Assembly: GCA_010015675.1 (NCBI GenBank)
Contig: ML976987.1
Coordinates: 351,873-415,872, forward strand
Direction: 5' to 3'
Source of the DNA: Byssothecium circinans
Taxonomy: Eukaryota; Ascomycota; Dothideomycetes; Pleosporales; Massarinaceae
Length of the DNA stretch: 64,000 nt
Shown: positions 20,011 to 30,602 of the stretch, piece after piece
Numbering within the stretch: position 1 is the first letter of the stretch
Layout: each line of letters begins with the position of its first letter
Translations under genes and position numbers: made by a program
Notes under the pieces: model-generated
Databases searched by the model: none
The model's input: the letters and a program-made list of their open reading frames with translations, nothing else
Told to the model about the DNA's origin: nothing

Positions 20011-20976
20011 ATGCCTTCACAATCCGACAGCGCCGCGATTACCGTACTCCTGCCCCACAACGTCGCAGGCAATACCACGGTCATAGTCAACGCGCTCCAT
20101 GAAGTCATCATCAACGGTGTCAAGCTCCGGTCCGCAACGCGGATATACGTCACACCACTGGAGTCGACAACCATCGCTCCCGCCGCACCTCTCGGCTCAG
20201 AGTTTGCTGACGGCTGGAAAAAGCTCCCCGATGAGCTCAAGCTCAAGGTTCTCGCGCACAACCTGGTCGATGCGGAGCCTTTGAGTGCGGAGCGTTGCAA
20301 GCTAGAGGGCGAGCACATGGCCGATGTGACCACGAACTTGTACCATCACCTCCGCACCACACCTGAGATTGCGGCCCTTGCCAAGGAAGTGTTCTACACG
20401 GAAAACACTTTCATGCTCTGCTGGACATCGGCCGAGAACGAAACCATTGACGATATAGACGAACTGATCGATGGCGACTTCGTTGACGATAGGTACGAAG
20501 AATTTCGGGACGTGTTCAGAGACGGTCTGCATGAAGGGAATGAGGATGAGTTCATGGACTTTCTACGCGAAGGGAGCGAGGCTAGCGATAAGCACGAACG
20601 GATATTCTATCGACCCAACAAAGCCGCGAGCCACCTCATACGTTCTCTGCTCTGGACAAGCAGAGACGGTGAATGGATTTCGTCCGCCGACTTTTGTATA
20701 ATGCACCAGATGGCGAACGACGGATTTGGATTTACTGGCCTCCTGGATATCACCCTCGACCTTGATATTGAAATCAACTGCAAGCTGGATTTGGACTTGC
20801 TTGTCGCATGTGTGCAGGGGGAACCCATCGCTTTCAAGTGCGCTGGCCAGTTTAAGCTGAGGTTAGTCCATGTTCCTGATGAGGATGAGGGGGTTTCGGA
20901 TAGCGACCTAGCAAGGACTGCAGAGCGGGTGAAGGAGTTGGTGACATTCTCGAAGAAGCGAAAGCGATCGGACTGA
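20011..20976 (+). CDS. F-box-like protein, paralogue 2
   Basis: ATG at 20011 gives 321 residues. It shares the block order of the protein at 17700: a beta-rich N-terminus (EVIINGVKLRSATRIYVTP), PLGSEFADGWKKLPDELKLK at about residues 60-79, then HHLRTTPEIAALAKEVFY. It differs by a long acidic insert around residues 150-200 (DDIDELIDGDFVDDRYEEF) and a basic C-terminal KKRKRSD, a possible nuclear signal. It is on the same strand as paralogue 1, 1.5 kb downstream, and the two differ widely outside the shared blocks, so the duplication is old. Confidence 0.68.
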   Translation: MPSQSDSAAITVLLPHNVAGNTTVIVNALHEVIINGVKLRSATRIYVTPLESTTIAPAAPLGSEFADGWKKLPDELKLKVLAHNLVDAEPLSAERCKLEGEHMADVTTNLYHHLRTTPEIAALAKEVFYTENTFMLCWTSAENETIDDIDELIDGDFVDDRYEEFRDVFRDGLHEGNEDEFMDFLREGSEASDKHERIFYRPNKAASHLIRSLLWTSRDGEWISSADFCIMHQMANDGFGFTGLLDITLDLDIEINCKLDLDLLVACVQGEPIAFKCAGQFKLRLVHVPDEDEGVSDSDLARTAERVKELVTFSKKRKRSD

Positions 20977-21463
20977 GGAGTATGCCTGAGGAACAGGTCA
21001 GTGGAAGCGTTGATGGCCTTCGCCATGCTAAGTCAAATGGATGATCCCCCGAGGTTGAGGGGACGAGTCAGGCAGTTCATCGAATTTAGCTACAAGGATC
21101 TTTTCCACGCAGCGAGTTCGGTATCCTTACAGGATTCAATTACAATCCCATAAGCTTCTTACCGGTTTTTATCATTTGCACGTCTCACTCAAGGATTGTT
21201 TCGCACGGAGTAACTCCAGCGTGGGAGGAAGGGTGCACAATTCCTCGACGTTAGTCACTGCTCCAAGAGCCGTCGCAGCGAGCTCTACCCGTCGGGAAAC
21301 ATCAGGCCTACATTATGTCTTAGTACTATAGATCTTCAGTTCCTCCCGGAGACTCAAGCCATTGCTCGGATAGGACACATGTGCATCCGATCTGTGTAAG
21401 CTTTACCTCGTTTTCAAGAGATGTTAGCATCAAGGTCAGTAACATGTATTCAGTGGAATGCAT
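20977..21463. other. Intergenic stretch
   Basis: Nothing recognised up to the MITE target-site duplication. Confidence 0.35.
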
Positions 21464-21468
21464 CCAGC

Positions 21469-21692
21469 CACGCGGTTGAAAGAATTCCCCGCACATATAA
21501 TACTCTCTCACTAAAGACCACCTACAATAACTAACACGTTAATTACTCTCCTTTACTTTAATAAAATAAATAATTGTAAAGCTAGGCCTGCTCTTTTACG
21601 TAGGAGTATAAAGAGGTTAAAAGGGCTTCGTTGGGTGTAGCTAAATATGAGCTAAAGCTTTTTAGTGTGCGGCGAATTGTTTCAATCGCGTG
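21469..21692 (+). mobile_element. MITE copy 1 (224 bp, 5-bp TSD CCAGC)
   Basis: Imperfect terminal inverted repeats of about 27 bp (CACGCGGTTGAAAGAATTCC at the left, complement of CACGCGATTGAAACAATTCG at the right) enclose an AT-rich, non-coding interior. Flanking 21464-21468 and 21693-21697 are both CCAGC. Closely similar copies are at 24118-24337 and, inverted, 36153-36376. Confidence 0.9.
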
Positions 21693-21821
21693 CCAGCGCA
21701 CATAGCGCCACAATATAAAAAGATCGTCCTCATTTATTCTCAAATTGCCGGTGCATACTCTAGCCAACAACAAACGCTGTACTTCCAAGTCTCTTAACCT
21801 CTCTTACCAAAATCCAATACT

Positions 21822-22946
21822 TCACTTACCCGCTACCCCCTCCACAATCTCCTCACTCAACTTCCACAGCCTCTCCGCCGCTTTCTCATCCCTCGCCCAC
21901 CCGGGAATCTCATCCCCCCAAACCTGACAATCGCTCAAAAGCACCGTCTCCTTGGTATTCTCCGCCAACTTGGGATCCAAAGCCGCGACTACAAGTCCAA
22001 AAGTCAGTAAACATTCCTCTAATTCAGTCTCTCCACGTCCTCAGCCGACAGTGCGCTTACCAAGCGTCGTAGCAGCACCTTGGTCAATATTCTTCTTCCA
22101 CCCCAACGAATCTGCAACCTCCTTACCCAGCCTCTCCATCGTCTTCTTCACCGTATTACTCAACGCCATCCCCGGATTCGCCGAAAATGCCGCAATCCCC
22201 TCCTTATTCAACAGCTTATTCAACTGAACCGCATGCAGCACATTCGCCGTCTTGGACGCCGCGTACGCAATGTCGTGCGCGTAATACGGCGCCTCGGGCA
22301 TACCCATCTTCAGCATTTGGTTCATGATAGGCCAACCGGCGGGCTTCTCATCGTCTGGTACGTCGTTGCTGTGTTTTTTGTACTGCCAGTCGCTGAAGCG
22401 GACGGGACTTACGATCAACTCCAAAGACGTGAGTGTGACGATGCGTGTAGATCCAGGCGGGTTTTTCTTAGCGGCCGCGCAGAGCTTGGGCAGAAGGAGG
22501 TTGGCCAGGTGGAAGTGCCCAATGTGGTTGGATCCTCAATGGTATTCCAGACCATCGGCTGTCTCGTAGCGTTTATACTCCGGTATATTGCCCCCCGCGT
22601 TAAGGATCAGGAGGTCGAGGTGGGGGATAGAAGGGTCATTGAGAATCTTGTCGGCTGCGGCCTTGATGGAGGAGAATGAGGCAAGGTCGAGTTTGATGGG
22701 CTGGATTTTCGTCTTGGGGTAGTCGGCTGAGATGGCCTTTTGGGCTTCAATTAGGTTGGCATCTTCGCGGCCGGTGATGACGACCGTTGAGGCGCCTACG
22801 TGGGCAAAGGCTCGAGTGGTGGCTTCACCGAGATTGCCGATTCTCACGCCTATGACGAGGACAATCTTGCCTACGGCTTGGGTGGGGTAGGCCTCTGCAA
22901 CCTCGATGGCACCGGTTTTGTCGTTGAAGGATGCGTTGGAAGTCAT
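21822..22946 (-). pseudogene. Short-chain dehydrogenase/reductase with one in-frame stop
   Basis: Classical-type NAD(P)-dependent SDR similar to retinol-dehydrogenase-like fungal enzymes. Visible elements are the Rossmann glycine motif region (VLVIGVRIGNLGEA), the NAG motif (LLILNAGG), NHIGHFHLANLLLP, SSxELIVSP-like strand 5, and the catalytic YxxxK in AYAASKTANVL. An intron at 22060-21989 joins GAATTL to VAALDPKLAENTKE, and the protein ends EEIVEGVAGK at 21822. The model is 350 codons, a normal length, but codon 22538-22536 is TGA, between EYH and GSNHIGHF where relatives have an aromatic residue. The usual TG of the glycine motif reads IG (ATA, possibly from ACA). One C-to-T type change thus inactivates an otherwise complete gene. 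A sequencing error or read-through cannot be excluded. Confidence 0.75.
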
Positions 22947-23367
22947 ACTGGAAATTTAGAGCTGTGCACTTGTTTGCTTTGGCGGTGTCTGCGTGAATCG
23001 ACGTTTCCTATCTTATATATGTGCTCACCTTGCGTTTTTTCTTGTTGAGGATGCGATTTAACTTTGTGTTGCGGAAGGCCACAGAACAGGATCAGGTTGC
23101 GGACTCTACGCCGCATATCCAGGTAATCTGTGTAACAGGTTTGATTCCATGTCGAGTATTAGTAATCCATAACTCAGTTGACTCCGCATCATTCCGAGCC
23201 AGAGGGAGGGAACTGGGGAACTGGGGGACCGGGGGTGATTGATGCGGTGGGGAAATGGTCAGTGCTGGGAGGCAGGCCCTCGATTCCGTTCTTTATCCTA
23301 GGCATATTGTACATTTAATCTACACCTCTTCCAGGTTCGTGTGCATTAATCCATCACCCATTAACGC
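22947..23367. other. Intergenic stretch
   Basis: Promoter side of the SDR and 3' side of the SMP-repeat gene. A GGGAACTGGGGAACTGGGGG-type run is at about 23207-23233. Nothing else was recognised. Confidence 0.35.
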
Positions 23368-23979
23368 TCATTGCCTACTTTTCGCAAGCTCGCTCTGCGC
23401 CGCCGCAGTTGGTCCGCCCTTCACCCTCTCCCCACCTGTAACCTTCTTCTCCCCCTCGGTGATATCATGCAAGGCCTGACTCGTAATACCCTCTCCAGCA
23501 TGTTTCTGCGCATTCGCCGTCGGTCCACCCTTCACAGGTCTCTGATTCCCTGAAATCTCCTTCTCCTTCTCCGTGATCTTGGAAATCGTCTCGCTATCCA
23601 GCTTTCCGGATGCCGACGTTGATGCACCAGGGGTCGAAGAAAGCCGTGCCAGGATTGATTGCGCAGTAGCTGTGGGGCCGTTGTGGACAGGGCTGTCTAG
23701 GCCGGTGATGGTGCGCTCGCCTAGGGTGATGTCGTGAATTACTTGCGGGGTGAGGTTTTGGCCAGCGTGCGATTGTGCACGGGCTGTCGGGCCATTTCGT
23801 ACCGGGTCGGGTTGATTGGTGATGAGTTTCTCGGCGGCTGTGATTTGGGAGATGAAATCGGAGTCTACGATTCGTGAGGCCATGGCGCGGGTAGTGGTAG
23901 AGAGAAAAGCGCGGTGCTGTTGCTGGAAGATAGACGCTGTAGGACGGAACCTCAGCGTGTGGAGGAACTTAATTGACAT
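23368..23979 (-). CDS. SMP-repeat (seed-maturation-protein-like) stress protein
   Basis: 203 residues, no intron. Four repeats of about 38 residues follow the pattern of Ile-Thr, Glu-lys/arg, Ile-Thr-Gly, Pro-Val, Gly-Gly-Pro-Thr-Ala, Ala-Gln: DFISQITAAEKLITN with NGPTARAQSHAG; VIHDITLGERTITG with NGPTATAQS; TISKITEKEKEISG with GGPTANAQKHAG; ALHDITEGEKKVTG with GGPTAAAQSEL. This resembles the SMP/LEA-type domain found in plant seeds and fungal spores and linked to desiccation tolerance. The first 33 residues (FLHTLRFRPTASIF, then RAFLSTTTRAM) are basic and hydroxylated, like a mitochondrial presequence. A second in-frame ATG after it (MASRIVDSD) could give a cytosolic form. Confidence 0.72.
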   Translation of the reverse strand: MSIKFLHTLRFRPTASIFQQQHRAFLSTTTRAMASRIVDSDFISQITAAEKLITNQPDPVRNGPTARAQSHAGQNLTPQVIHDITLGERTITGLDSPVHNGPTATAQSILARLSSTPGASTSASGKLDSETISKITEKEKEISGNQRPVKGGPTANAQKHAGEGITSQALHDITEGEKKVTGGERVKGGPTAAAQSELAKSRQ

Positions 23980-24117
23980 TGAACCCAGATATACTTGAGT
24001 ATCTGTGAAGAATTTGAGACGGGTGTTGAGGCTTTTGAAGGCTTCAAATACCTTCAGGAGAGACGGGTAACATCATGACTACTTCATGATGCAATTGAGT
24101 TTATGCAGGTACACGCC

Positions 24118-24337
24118 CACGCGGTTGAAAGAATTCCCCACACATATAATACTCTCTCACTAAAACTACCTACAATAACTAACACGTTAATTACTCTCTA
24201 CTTTAACAAAACATAGAATTGTAAAGCTCAGCCTGCTCTATTACGTAGGAGTAAGAAGAGGTTAAAAGGGCTTCATTGGGTGTAGGTAAATATAAGGTAA
24301 AGTTTTTTAGTGTGCGGCGAATTGTTTCAATCGCGTG
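24118..24337 (+). mobile_element. MITE copy 2 (220 bp, 5-bp TSD ACGCC)
   Basis: Same family and orientation as 21469-21692, with small indels (220 rather than 224 bp). The inverted repeats start CACGCGGTTGAAAG and end in CAATCGCGTG. ACGCC flanks both sides (24113-24117 and 24338-24342). It lies just upstream of the SMP-repeat gene's ATG (about 140 bp), so it sits in that promoter. Confidence 0.9.
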
Positions 24338-24342
24338 ACGCC

Positions 24343-24999
24343 CCAAATCGACGCTCGACCCCGGTCGCATACGAATAAGTGGAGATATATGATGTCAGTG
24401 GGTAAAGGGCTGCACTAGCCCTATTTAGTACCAGCGCATGAGGCTCTCGCAACCTCAAATGTTCGTCCCATCAACACCACTCTCGTTATCGTGATAAACG
24501 CCATTTGAAAATGTTTCAGCGCACTGAAGGGCACTCGTTCCATCTGCCCAACGTTCGTTCGCATTCAATTAACCGAGAAAACAGGCGATACGAGGCTACA
24601 TCGGAGATACCGGATATAGCCACACTTGCGAGAACAGGCTGACTCTCACAACAGTTACCAGAACAAGACGCATAAGTATACAAAAGACCGCCATCCTGAT
24701 TATTGTGTCGAGTTAGGCTAGACTTTTCTACCATCAGCTTAAAGGTCAGCTTACCCCAGCGCACGAATTATCTCCGCAACTAGTACCACAGGAAACAGAA
24801 ACTGATAAAGATCGATAACTCTCATCTTGCTCCTCACAAAGTCCGCCAAACTCCATCACTATGTCCGTATCATCTATAATGTACAAATATAAAACTATGC
24901 TTTCCCCATCACTATCTCTCCCTCACCTCAAGCATCTTCACACTCCCACTATTCCAACCCATCCATTTCAACTCTCCACGTCCTAAAGAAATTCCTCAA
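24343..24999. other. Intergenic stretch upstream of the aldo-keto reductase
   Basis: No supported gene. The last 130 bases are pyrimidine-rich (CTCTCCCTCACCTC) as in fungal leaders. Confidence 0.35.
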
Positions 25000-26335
25000 A
25001 TGGCATTCCCCAAACCCGCACCCCCTGCCTCCCTCCTCGGCCGTCACCGCATCCTCTCCCCTACAGCCGGCGTAAAAGTCTCCCCCATCTGCCTCGGTGC
25101 CATGAACTTCGGCGATACGTGGAAGGCAGTCCTTGGCAAATGCGGCAAGGAGCAAAGTTTCGCCCTGATGGATTACTTCTACTCTCAAGGCGGGAATTGT
25201 ACGTATCCTAAGACATCCGGGCCATTCCGCATCAGAGACGCAATTCGACGGGATCTTGGGCACTAATAGGGCGATAGTCATCGACACAGCGGTAAACTAC
25301 CAGTTCGGCGAAAGCGAGCAGTGGGTCGGCGAATGGATGGAAGAAAGAGGGCGCCGAGACGAAATCATCCTCGCGACCAAGTTTTCAGGGAGCCAGACGG
25401 CGCAGTTGGGTGATTCGGTGATCCAGTCGAATTTCGGTGGGAATAGTGCGAAGAATATCTATACTTCTTTTGCGCGCTCGCTCAGGAACCTCCGAACGAC
25501 GTATATCGATATCGTACGTCTTCCCCCTTCCCTTCTACCAAATCAAAAACAAGTCCATGCCCTAATGTGGGTTTAGTTCTACGTCCACTACTTCGACAAC
25601 ACGACATCGATCCCGGAACTCATGCGCGCGCTGCACACCCTCATCTCAACCCGCCAGGTTCTCTACCTCGGTATCTCTGACACGCCTGCCTGGCTGGTTG
25701 TTAAAGCTAATTGCTATGCGCGCCAACACGGTTTGACGCCATTCTCAGTCTACCAGGGGCAGTGGAGTGCGGCATGTCGTGATTTCGAGAGGGAGATTGT
25801 GCCCATGTGCTTGGATGAGGGTCTAGCGATGGCGCCTTGGGGCGTGCTTGCGGGCGGAGGGTTCAAGGGTGCCGTGAAAGCCGGAGATGGGAATGAGGAC
25901 GTGAAAGAAGAGGGGAGGAAAACGACCGTCGGACGAACGGGGAAGGAAGACGTCGTTGGTTCAGTCCTCCAGTCCATTGCCGAAAAACACGACACATTAC
26001 CGACCAGCGTAGCGCTCGCCTATATCATGGCTAAGGCACCGTACGTCTTCCCCATCCTCGGCGGACGCAAGATCTCTCACTTGGAATCCAATATCTCGGC
26101 TCTTGGACTCCGCTTGCGTGAGGAAGAGAAGAAGGAGATTGACAACGCGTATGGTTTTGAAATGGGGTTCCCACACAGTTTCCTGAATCCGGCGAATGCT
26201 ATGGTATTGGGACCGCAAGATAATGCACTGAATGAGAGGCATGGGACATTTGATTGGGTGAAGGGGGTGAGGGCTATTGAGCCGTGGAGGGAAGGGGATG
26301 ATGAGGGAAGGGTGAGACCGGTTGCGGAGGAGTAG
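25000..26335 (+). CDS. Aldo-keto reductase (norsolorinic-acid-reductase/aryl-alcohol-dehydrogenase type)
   Basis: Three exons: 25000-25198, 25278-25513 and 25577-26335, giving 397 residues. NADPH-dependent reductase fold. Motifs: SPICLGAMNFGD at the start; SQGGNFIDTAVNYQFGESE across intron 1, with catalytic Asp and Tyr; ILATKFSG with catalytic Lys; FYVHYFD after intron 2 with catalytic His; and LGISDTPAWLV and FPILGGRKISHLESN for cofactor binding. Subfamily members act in secondary metabolism (norsolorinic acid reductase, versiconal-type steps) or on aryl aldehydes. The substrate cannot be read from sequence. It is convergent with an FAD oxidase whose 3' end is 98 bp away. Both introns have GTACGT donors. 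Confidence 0.85.
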
Positions 26336-26433
26336 GGTAGGTAGACAGGAGAGGGATGATCTCGAGCTCAGTATGAAGGATTCCCTATGGCTCGTACATG
26401 AGAAGTCTCCCAGTAGCCATGGGTTTACAATCG

Positions 26434-27855
26434 TTACCAACCCTCAACCACGGGACTCCATCCCACCCCGCCCTTATCCCAAACCCCCTTCACCCTCCTC
26501 AGCTCGCTGACTTGCTCGTCATTGAATACGTCGCCCACGTCCTGTCCCCACGTCCAGTTATTCGCAAACCCACATTTCTTGACCCCATCCTCTTCGTCTT
26601 TCTTCCTCACCACCTCGAGGACGCGCTTCCCAAACGCATCCGCGTCCCCTTTCTCCCCTGCATTGGCATACCAAGCTGCAACATGCACGAAAACTGCCCG
26701 GTCACGGAAAGGGACGAAAGGCGTAGGATCATCACGCGCATTTGCCAGTGTCTGCGTAGTGGACGAGCGGCTAAGAAGCATATAGGTGCTTCCACGACTC
26801 TTGGGATCCTTTGCCGTGAACTCGAGCCATGCGTTGAAGGCAGCTTGTATACCCTCTCCGGAAACATCTTTCATGAAACCGCCATGGAAGTCCTTGTATC
26901 CGCCATGACGGTTCATAGGATCCAGTGCATCGTTCATGTTACCGAAGCCCGTCATGGCTGTCGTCCCGCCAACATTAATGCATTTTCCTACAGCCTCTTC
27001 TTTGAACGCCACACCGCAGGCTTTCTCCGCATCCTCCGCTGGGCCGAAGAAGGTGAGGCCAAGCATGGCCATCGGGCTTCCCGGGACCGGCGCGGTAGGT
27101 GGTGCGCGAAGAAAGATCAGGCTAGCTGCAAGTTCGGGCGGTGGTGGAGAAGGCAAGTTTAGAAAAGTGTCGATTGCTGTAGAAATGGCTGGGGCGGGGA
27201 AGACGAGTCGACGAGTCCATATCTTGTCATTGGTGAGGTTGAGGGAAGAAATCCGGTGGGCAGCGAGCGTGACACTGGTAATCACACCAAGACCAAGGCC
27301 ACCTCCGCGCAGTGCATCCCAGAGCTTCTTTTCCTCACCTTGAGACTCTGTCGAGAGGACGAGTTCGCCTTTTGAGGGCAACCCCGAGGGCAAGGAAAAA
27401 GGAACGATGTTGATTGAGCGAATGAAGTCAACACCAAGGCCATGTTTCCCGCCTAAGCCATGATTAAAGCCGCCTAGTAGCGCACCCACGACGCCCACGG
27501 CGTTCGAGTTTATTGTACATGTGTACCAACCCTTCTCTGCCAGTGTTTTGAGGACATCTCCAGTAATAGCACCGCCCCCGACGGAGACTTCGCCTTTCTC
27601 CTCATTGAGGGAGACGATCTTGAAGTTTTCCAGGGTGAGGTAGATGGTACGGTCCGTGACGGGGAGGAAGGATCCATGGGCGCCACCGATGGGGACGACT
27701 TTGAGATTTTTGCTGGCTGCGTAAGAGATTACGTTGGCAATGTGCTCGATGGTCTCCGGGCTGACGATGGAGTGTGGGGTAGAGACGCCAGTGGCAGACC
27801 AGCGTGGGATACTCTCGGCGGGGTCGGGGATGCGTTTGGGGAAGGGTGATGCCAT
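26434..27855 (-). CDS. FAD-linked oxidoreductase (PCMH FAD-binding domain)
   Basis: Uninterrupted 473-residue ORF from ATG 27855. The PCMH-type FAD domain occupies residues 25-210: STPHSIVSPETIEHIANVIS, KVVPIGGAHGSFLPV, SVGGGAITGDVLKTL, INSNAVGVVGALLGG, HGLGVDFIRS and LRGGGLGLGVITSVTL. The C-terminal half has a BBE-like end with YANAGEKGDADAFGKRV and NNWTWGQDVGDVF. There is no signal peptide, so it is probably cytosolic, unlike many secreted family members. The family oxidises alcohols, sugars or polyketide/alkaloid intermediates with oxygen. It is convergent with the aldo-keto reductase, and together with the broken SDR nearby this could be a remnant of a small metabolic cluster, but no backbone synthase is present. 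Confidence 0.82.
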   Translation of the reverse strand: MASPFPKRIPDPAESIPRWSATGVSTPHSIVSPETIEHIANVISYAASKNLKVVPIGGAHGSFLPVTDRTIYLTLENFKIVSLNEEKGEVSVGGGAITGDVLKTLAEKGWYTCTINSNAVGVVGALLGGFNHGLGGKHGLGVDFIRSINIVPFSLPSGLPSKGELVLSTESQGEEKKLWDALRGGGLGLGVITSVTLAAHRISSLNLTNDKIWTRRLVFPAPAISTAIDTFLNLPSPPPPELAASLIFLRAPPTAPVPGSPMAMLGLTFFGPAEDAEKACGVAFKEEAVGKCINVGGTTAMTGFGNMNDALDPMNRHGGYKDFHGGFMKDVSGEGIQAAFNAWLEFTAKDPKSRGSTYMLLSRSSTTQTLANARDDPTPFVPFRDRAVFVHVAAWYANAGEKGDADAFGKRVLEVVRKKDEEDGVKKCGFANNWTWGQDVGDVFNDEQVSELRRVKGVWDKGGVGWSPVVEGW

Positions 27856-28768
27856 TGTGGGGAAATTTCAGCCGGAGAGTATGGACTAGCCGAAAAGCCT
27901 AGAAGATGGAACTGATGGTCGTGAATCGTTGTGCTGCTGTAGGCAGTTATTGATCAACGTATGCCGTGGTTGGAGGGTAGTGAGGAAGTGGAAGTGGGGA
28001 GAGGATAAAGGAGCTACTACGGAATTAAGAAGGCGCGGAGTGGACAAACGAGTAGCTAGCTTGATAACTGGAACGCATTGGCCCTGTGTCGTATATGTAG
28101 GCCTAGAAGAAGAAGGCGGAGTCCTACTCAATACTCTCCCTGCCTATTTTTGATCTTTCCTATCGGTCATTCCGAGCTCTAGTTGAAGTCTCACATGGAA
28201 ATGTCCGCCATCTTTCGATTCAAGACTCGATGACAAGAACGAACGTCAAAGACTCAAGGCGGCGGTACTTCGTAGTGCACCATCCAGAAGCGCTAACGCA
28301 CATCCCTGCAGCACATCCGCATTCACGCGGGCAAGCTCACACCTTATTCCGACCCCTTCTCGTCCCACCTGGTTTCTGAGATTCTTCCACCGTCCCTCCC
28401 CTGGCGCCTGATAATGCGTCTCTCAGGACAACCTCTCGACCTCATGACGGAAGATGGATACGAGAGGTCCGGCCCCGCGCTTACTCGCTGACGAAGGAGT
28501 AGAGCGCGAGATGCGCTGACGTGATTGGTGATTGAGCAATTGCGGGGCATGGCGCGGCGCTTACAGAGGGGTAGATTTGGCGGGAGGCTGAGCAACTGCT
28601 CGGAATACGAGAACGTGTGCTAACCTTGGGCTGGCGCTTGAGAGGTGTTGCCTTCCTACTACCCCTAATACTCGAGAATCAACAGTACCTTCAAAGAGCT
28701 ACTCTGATAGAGATTGAGCGGAACATTTGAACGAACGCGAACAAGAACCAGACCCAAGCAGCGACAGT
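27856..28768. other. Divergent intergenic region
   Basis: About 900 bases between the FAD oxidase start and the Aim24-family start. Only unsupported short ORFs. It likely holds both promoters. Confidence 0.4.
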
Positions 28769-30197
28769 ATGTCAGGTTACGGCAGTCCACCACCTCCGCC
28801 AGGTGGAAACTACTACCCACGTATGTAGCGTGAGGCTTCCGAAGAGAAAGACAAGAGCTGATACAATGGCAGCACCGCCCGAGAAAGGAGGATACGGTGC
28901 CGCTCCAGGTACATCACACATCACCCAAGTCTCCAACTACAGCATTCTTACCAACTTATCCAGATCCCTCCCAACAGCAACAGCAATACTTCGCTCCACC
29001 ACCTCCCGGCGGCCAATCCTACCCACCACCCCCATCCAGTCCGCCCGTCCACTCCCAACAGCAACAACACTACCCTCCCCCGCCAGGCGGCGCGCCGCAT
29101 CCCCCCGCCCAGCAACACTTCTCTCCTCCACCAGCCGCCGACCCCTCACAAGCACACCTCCAACCGCAACATTACCCGCCTCCGAACGCCGCCGCGCCCG
29201 CGCCGCAACCGCCGCAAAGCCCCTACGGCGCACCGAATCCCCAACAGGCACACCCAGGCATACCTCCGCAGCAAATAAGCCAGCAGAGCTTCCCTCTAGG
29301 CTCACCAGCCGGACAGAAAGTACAAGCCAAAGAACCGCAATTCGCAGGCGCGGGAAGCATGACCACACAAGCAGACGATGTAGGCACGTTCAACGGCGGG
29401 AGTTACCGCGTCAGCCACCGAGACACCAACACCATCTTAACCGTCCAACTAGCCATAGGATGTCCCCTGACGGCAAAGCCCGGTACGCTCCCCAGAGTTC
29501 AAAAAGACCCACATTCTCACTAACATACCTCTCCCAGGCGCAATGATCGCAATGTCCCCCACCGTAACCCTCAAAGGCTCGGTGAAATTCTCCCTCAAAA
29601 AGGTCCTGGCCGGCGGCGAAATGTCCAAATCGACCTTCACCGGCCCCGGCGAACTCCTCCTCGCTCCCGCTAGCATCGGCGACATCACCATCATCAAACT
29701 CGGCGGCCACGAACAGTGGAGCGTAGGCAAAGACGCCTTCCTCGCCTGCACGCAGGGCATCGTAACGGAGTACAAGAGCCAAGGCGTAGGCAAGGCCTTT
29801 TTCAGCGGCGAGGGCCTGTTCGTGTATCGTATCAGTGGCCAGGGCATTCTCTGGTGCACGAGCTTCGGCGCTATTATCAGGAAAGATGTATGTTCTTTCC
29901 CATTTCCCCCCTACCCACTACACTATCATTTCCTCCTTCCTTGAATTGCTTGCTGATCTAGCTCCAATTGATTAGCTCCAAAAAGACGAGAAATACTACA
30001 TCGACAACGGCCACCTCGTCGCCTGGAACTGTAAATACGTCCTCGAGCGTGTCGCGTCGGGCGGTATAATATCGAATGCATCGTCGGGCGAGGGGCTGGT
30101 GTGCAAGTTCACGGGTCCGGGGACTGTGTTCATGCAGACGCGGAATGCGCAGGCTTTTTCAGCGTGGCTGACTGGTAATGCGGCGCAAGTGGTTTGA
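28769..30197 (+). CDS. Aim24-family protein with Pro/Gln-rich N-terminus
   Basis: Four exons (28769-28820, 28943-29482, 29538-29887, 29976-30197) give 387 residues. The first 150 are low complexity, PPPGG, QQQQ and [12 protein letters not shown]. The C-terminal 230 residues form the AIM24/TRAP-like beta fold: [20 protein letters not shown], then [67 protein letters not shown] and [20 protein letters not shown]. Yeast Aim24 is mitochondrial and supports MICOS. This version, with a disordered Pro/Gln N-terminus and no clear presequence, is the cytosolic-type relative common in filamentous fungi. Intron 2 joins AKPG to AMIAMS and intron 3 joins RKD to LQKDEKYY, both in family-consistent places. 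Confidence 0.82.
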
Positions 30198-30602
30198 TAA
30201 GAAGTACTGACTGGGAATGCGTAGTGTTCAGGAGAAGGGCCTTGAAGGAACGACGTGCGAGAAACAGACGTGTTTTGGCATCTTTCGTTTCACTTTAAGC
30301 GAACGTTGGGTTGTTTAGGTTGATGTGATATCTCATATTCATGATTCCGTATTCTTTTATTCTTTGGACAATGGAAGACTCTTTCTATGCCTTCAATTAT
30401 GTACTTGCTACATGAGAGACCGCCAGAATGCCACCACGCACTCGTGTTCCTCATGACCATTTTTTCGTGACGTACAGTGCCATTCAAGTCATCTAGCACG
30501 CTACCACAGCCACGTTATGCACCCCAAGTACCAGATGAAAGAAAGGGAGAGAAATGGAAAAACAGTCTAATACACACAGAAGTATTCCCGCCAGCGCAGC
30601 AT
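30198..30602. other. Convergent 3' region
   Basis: 400 bases between the Aim24-family stop and the eIF2-beta stop. Likely both 3' UTRs. No other feature was seen. Confidence 0.35.
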
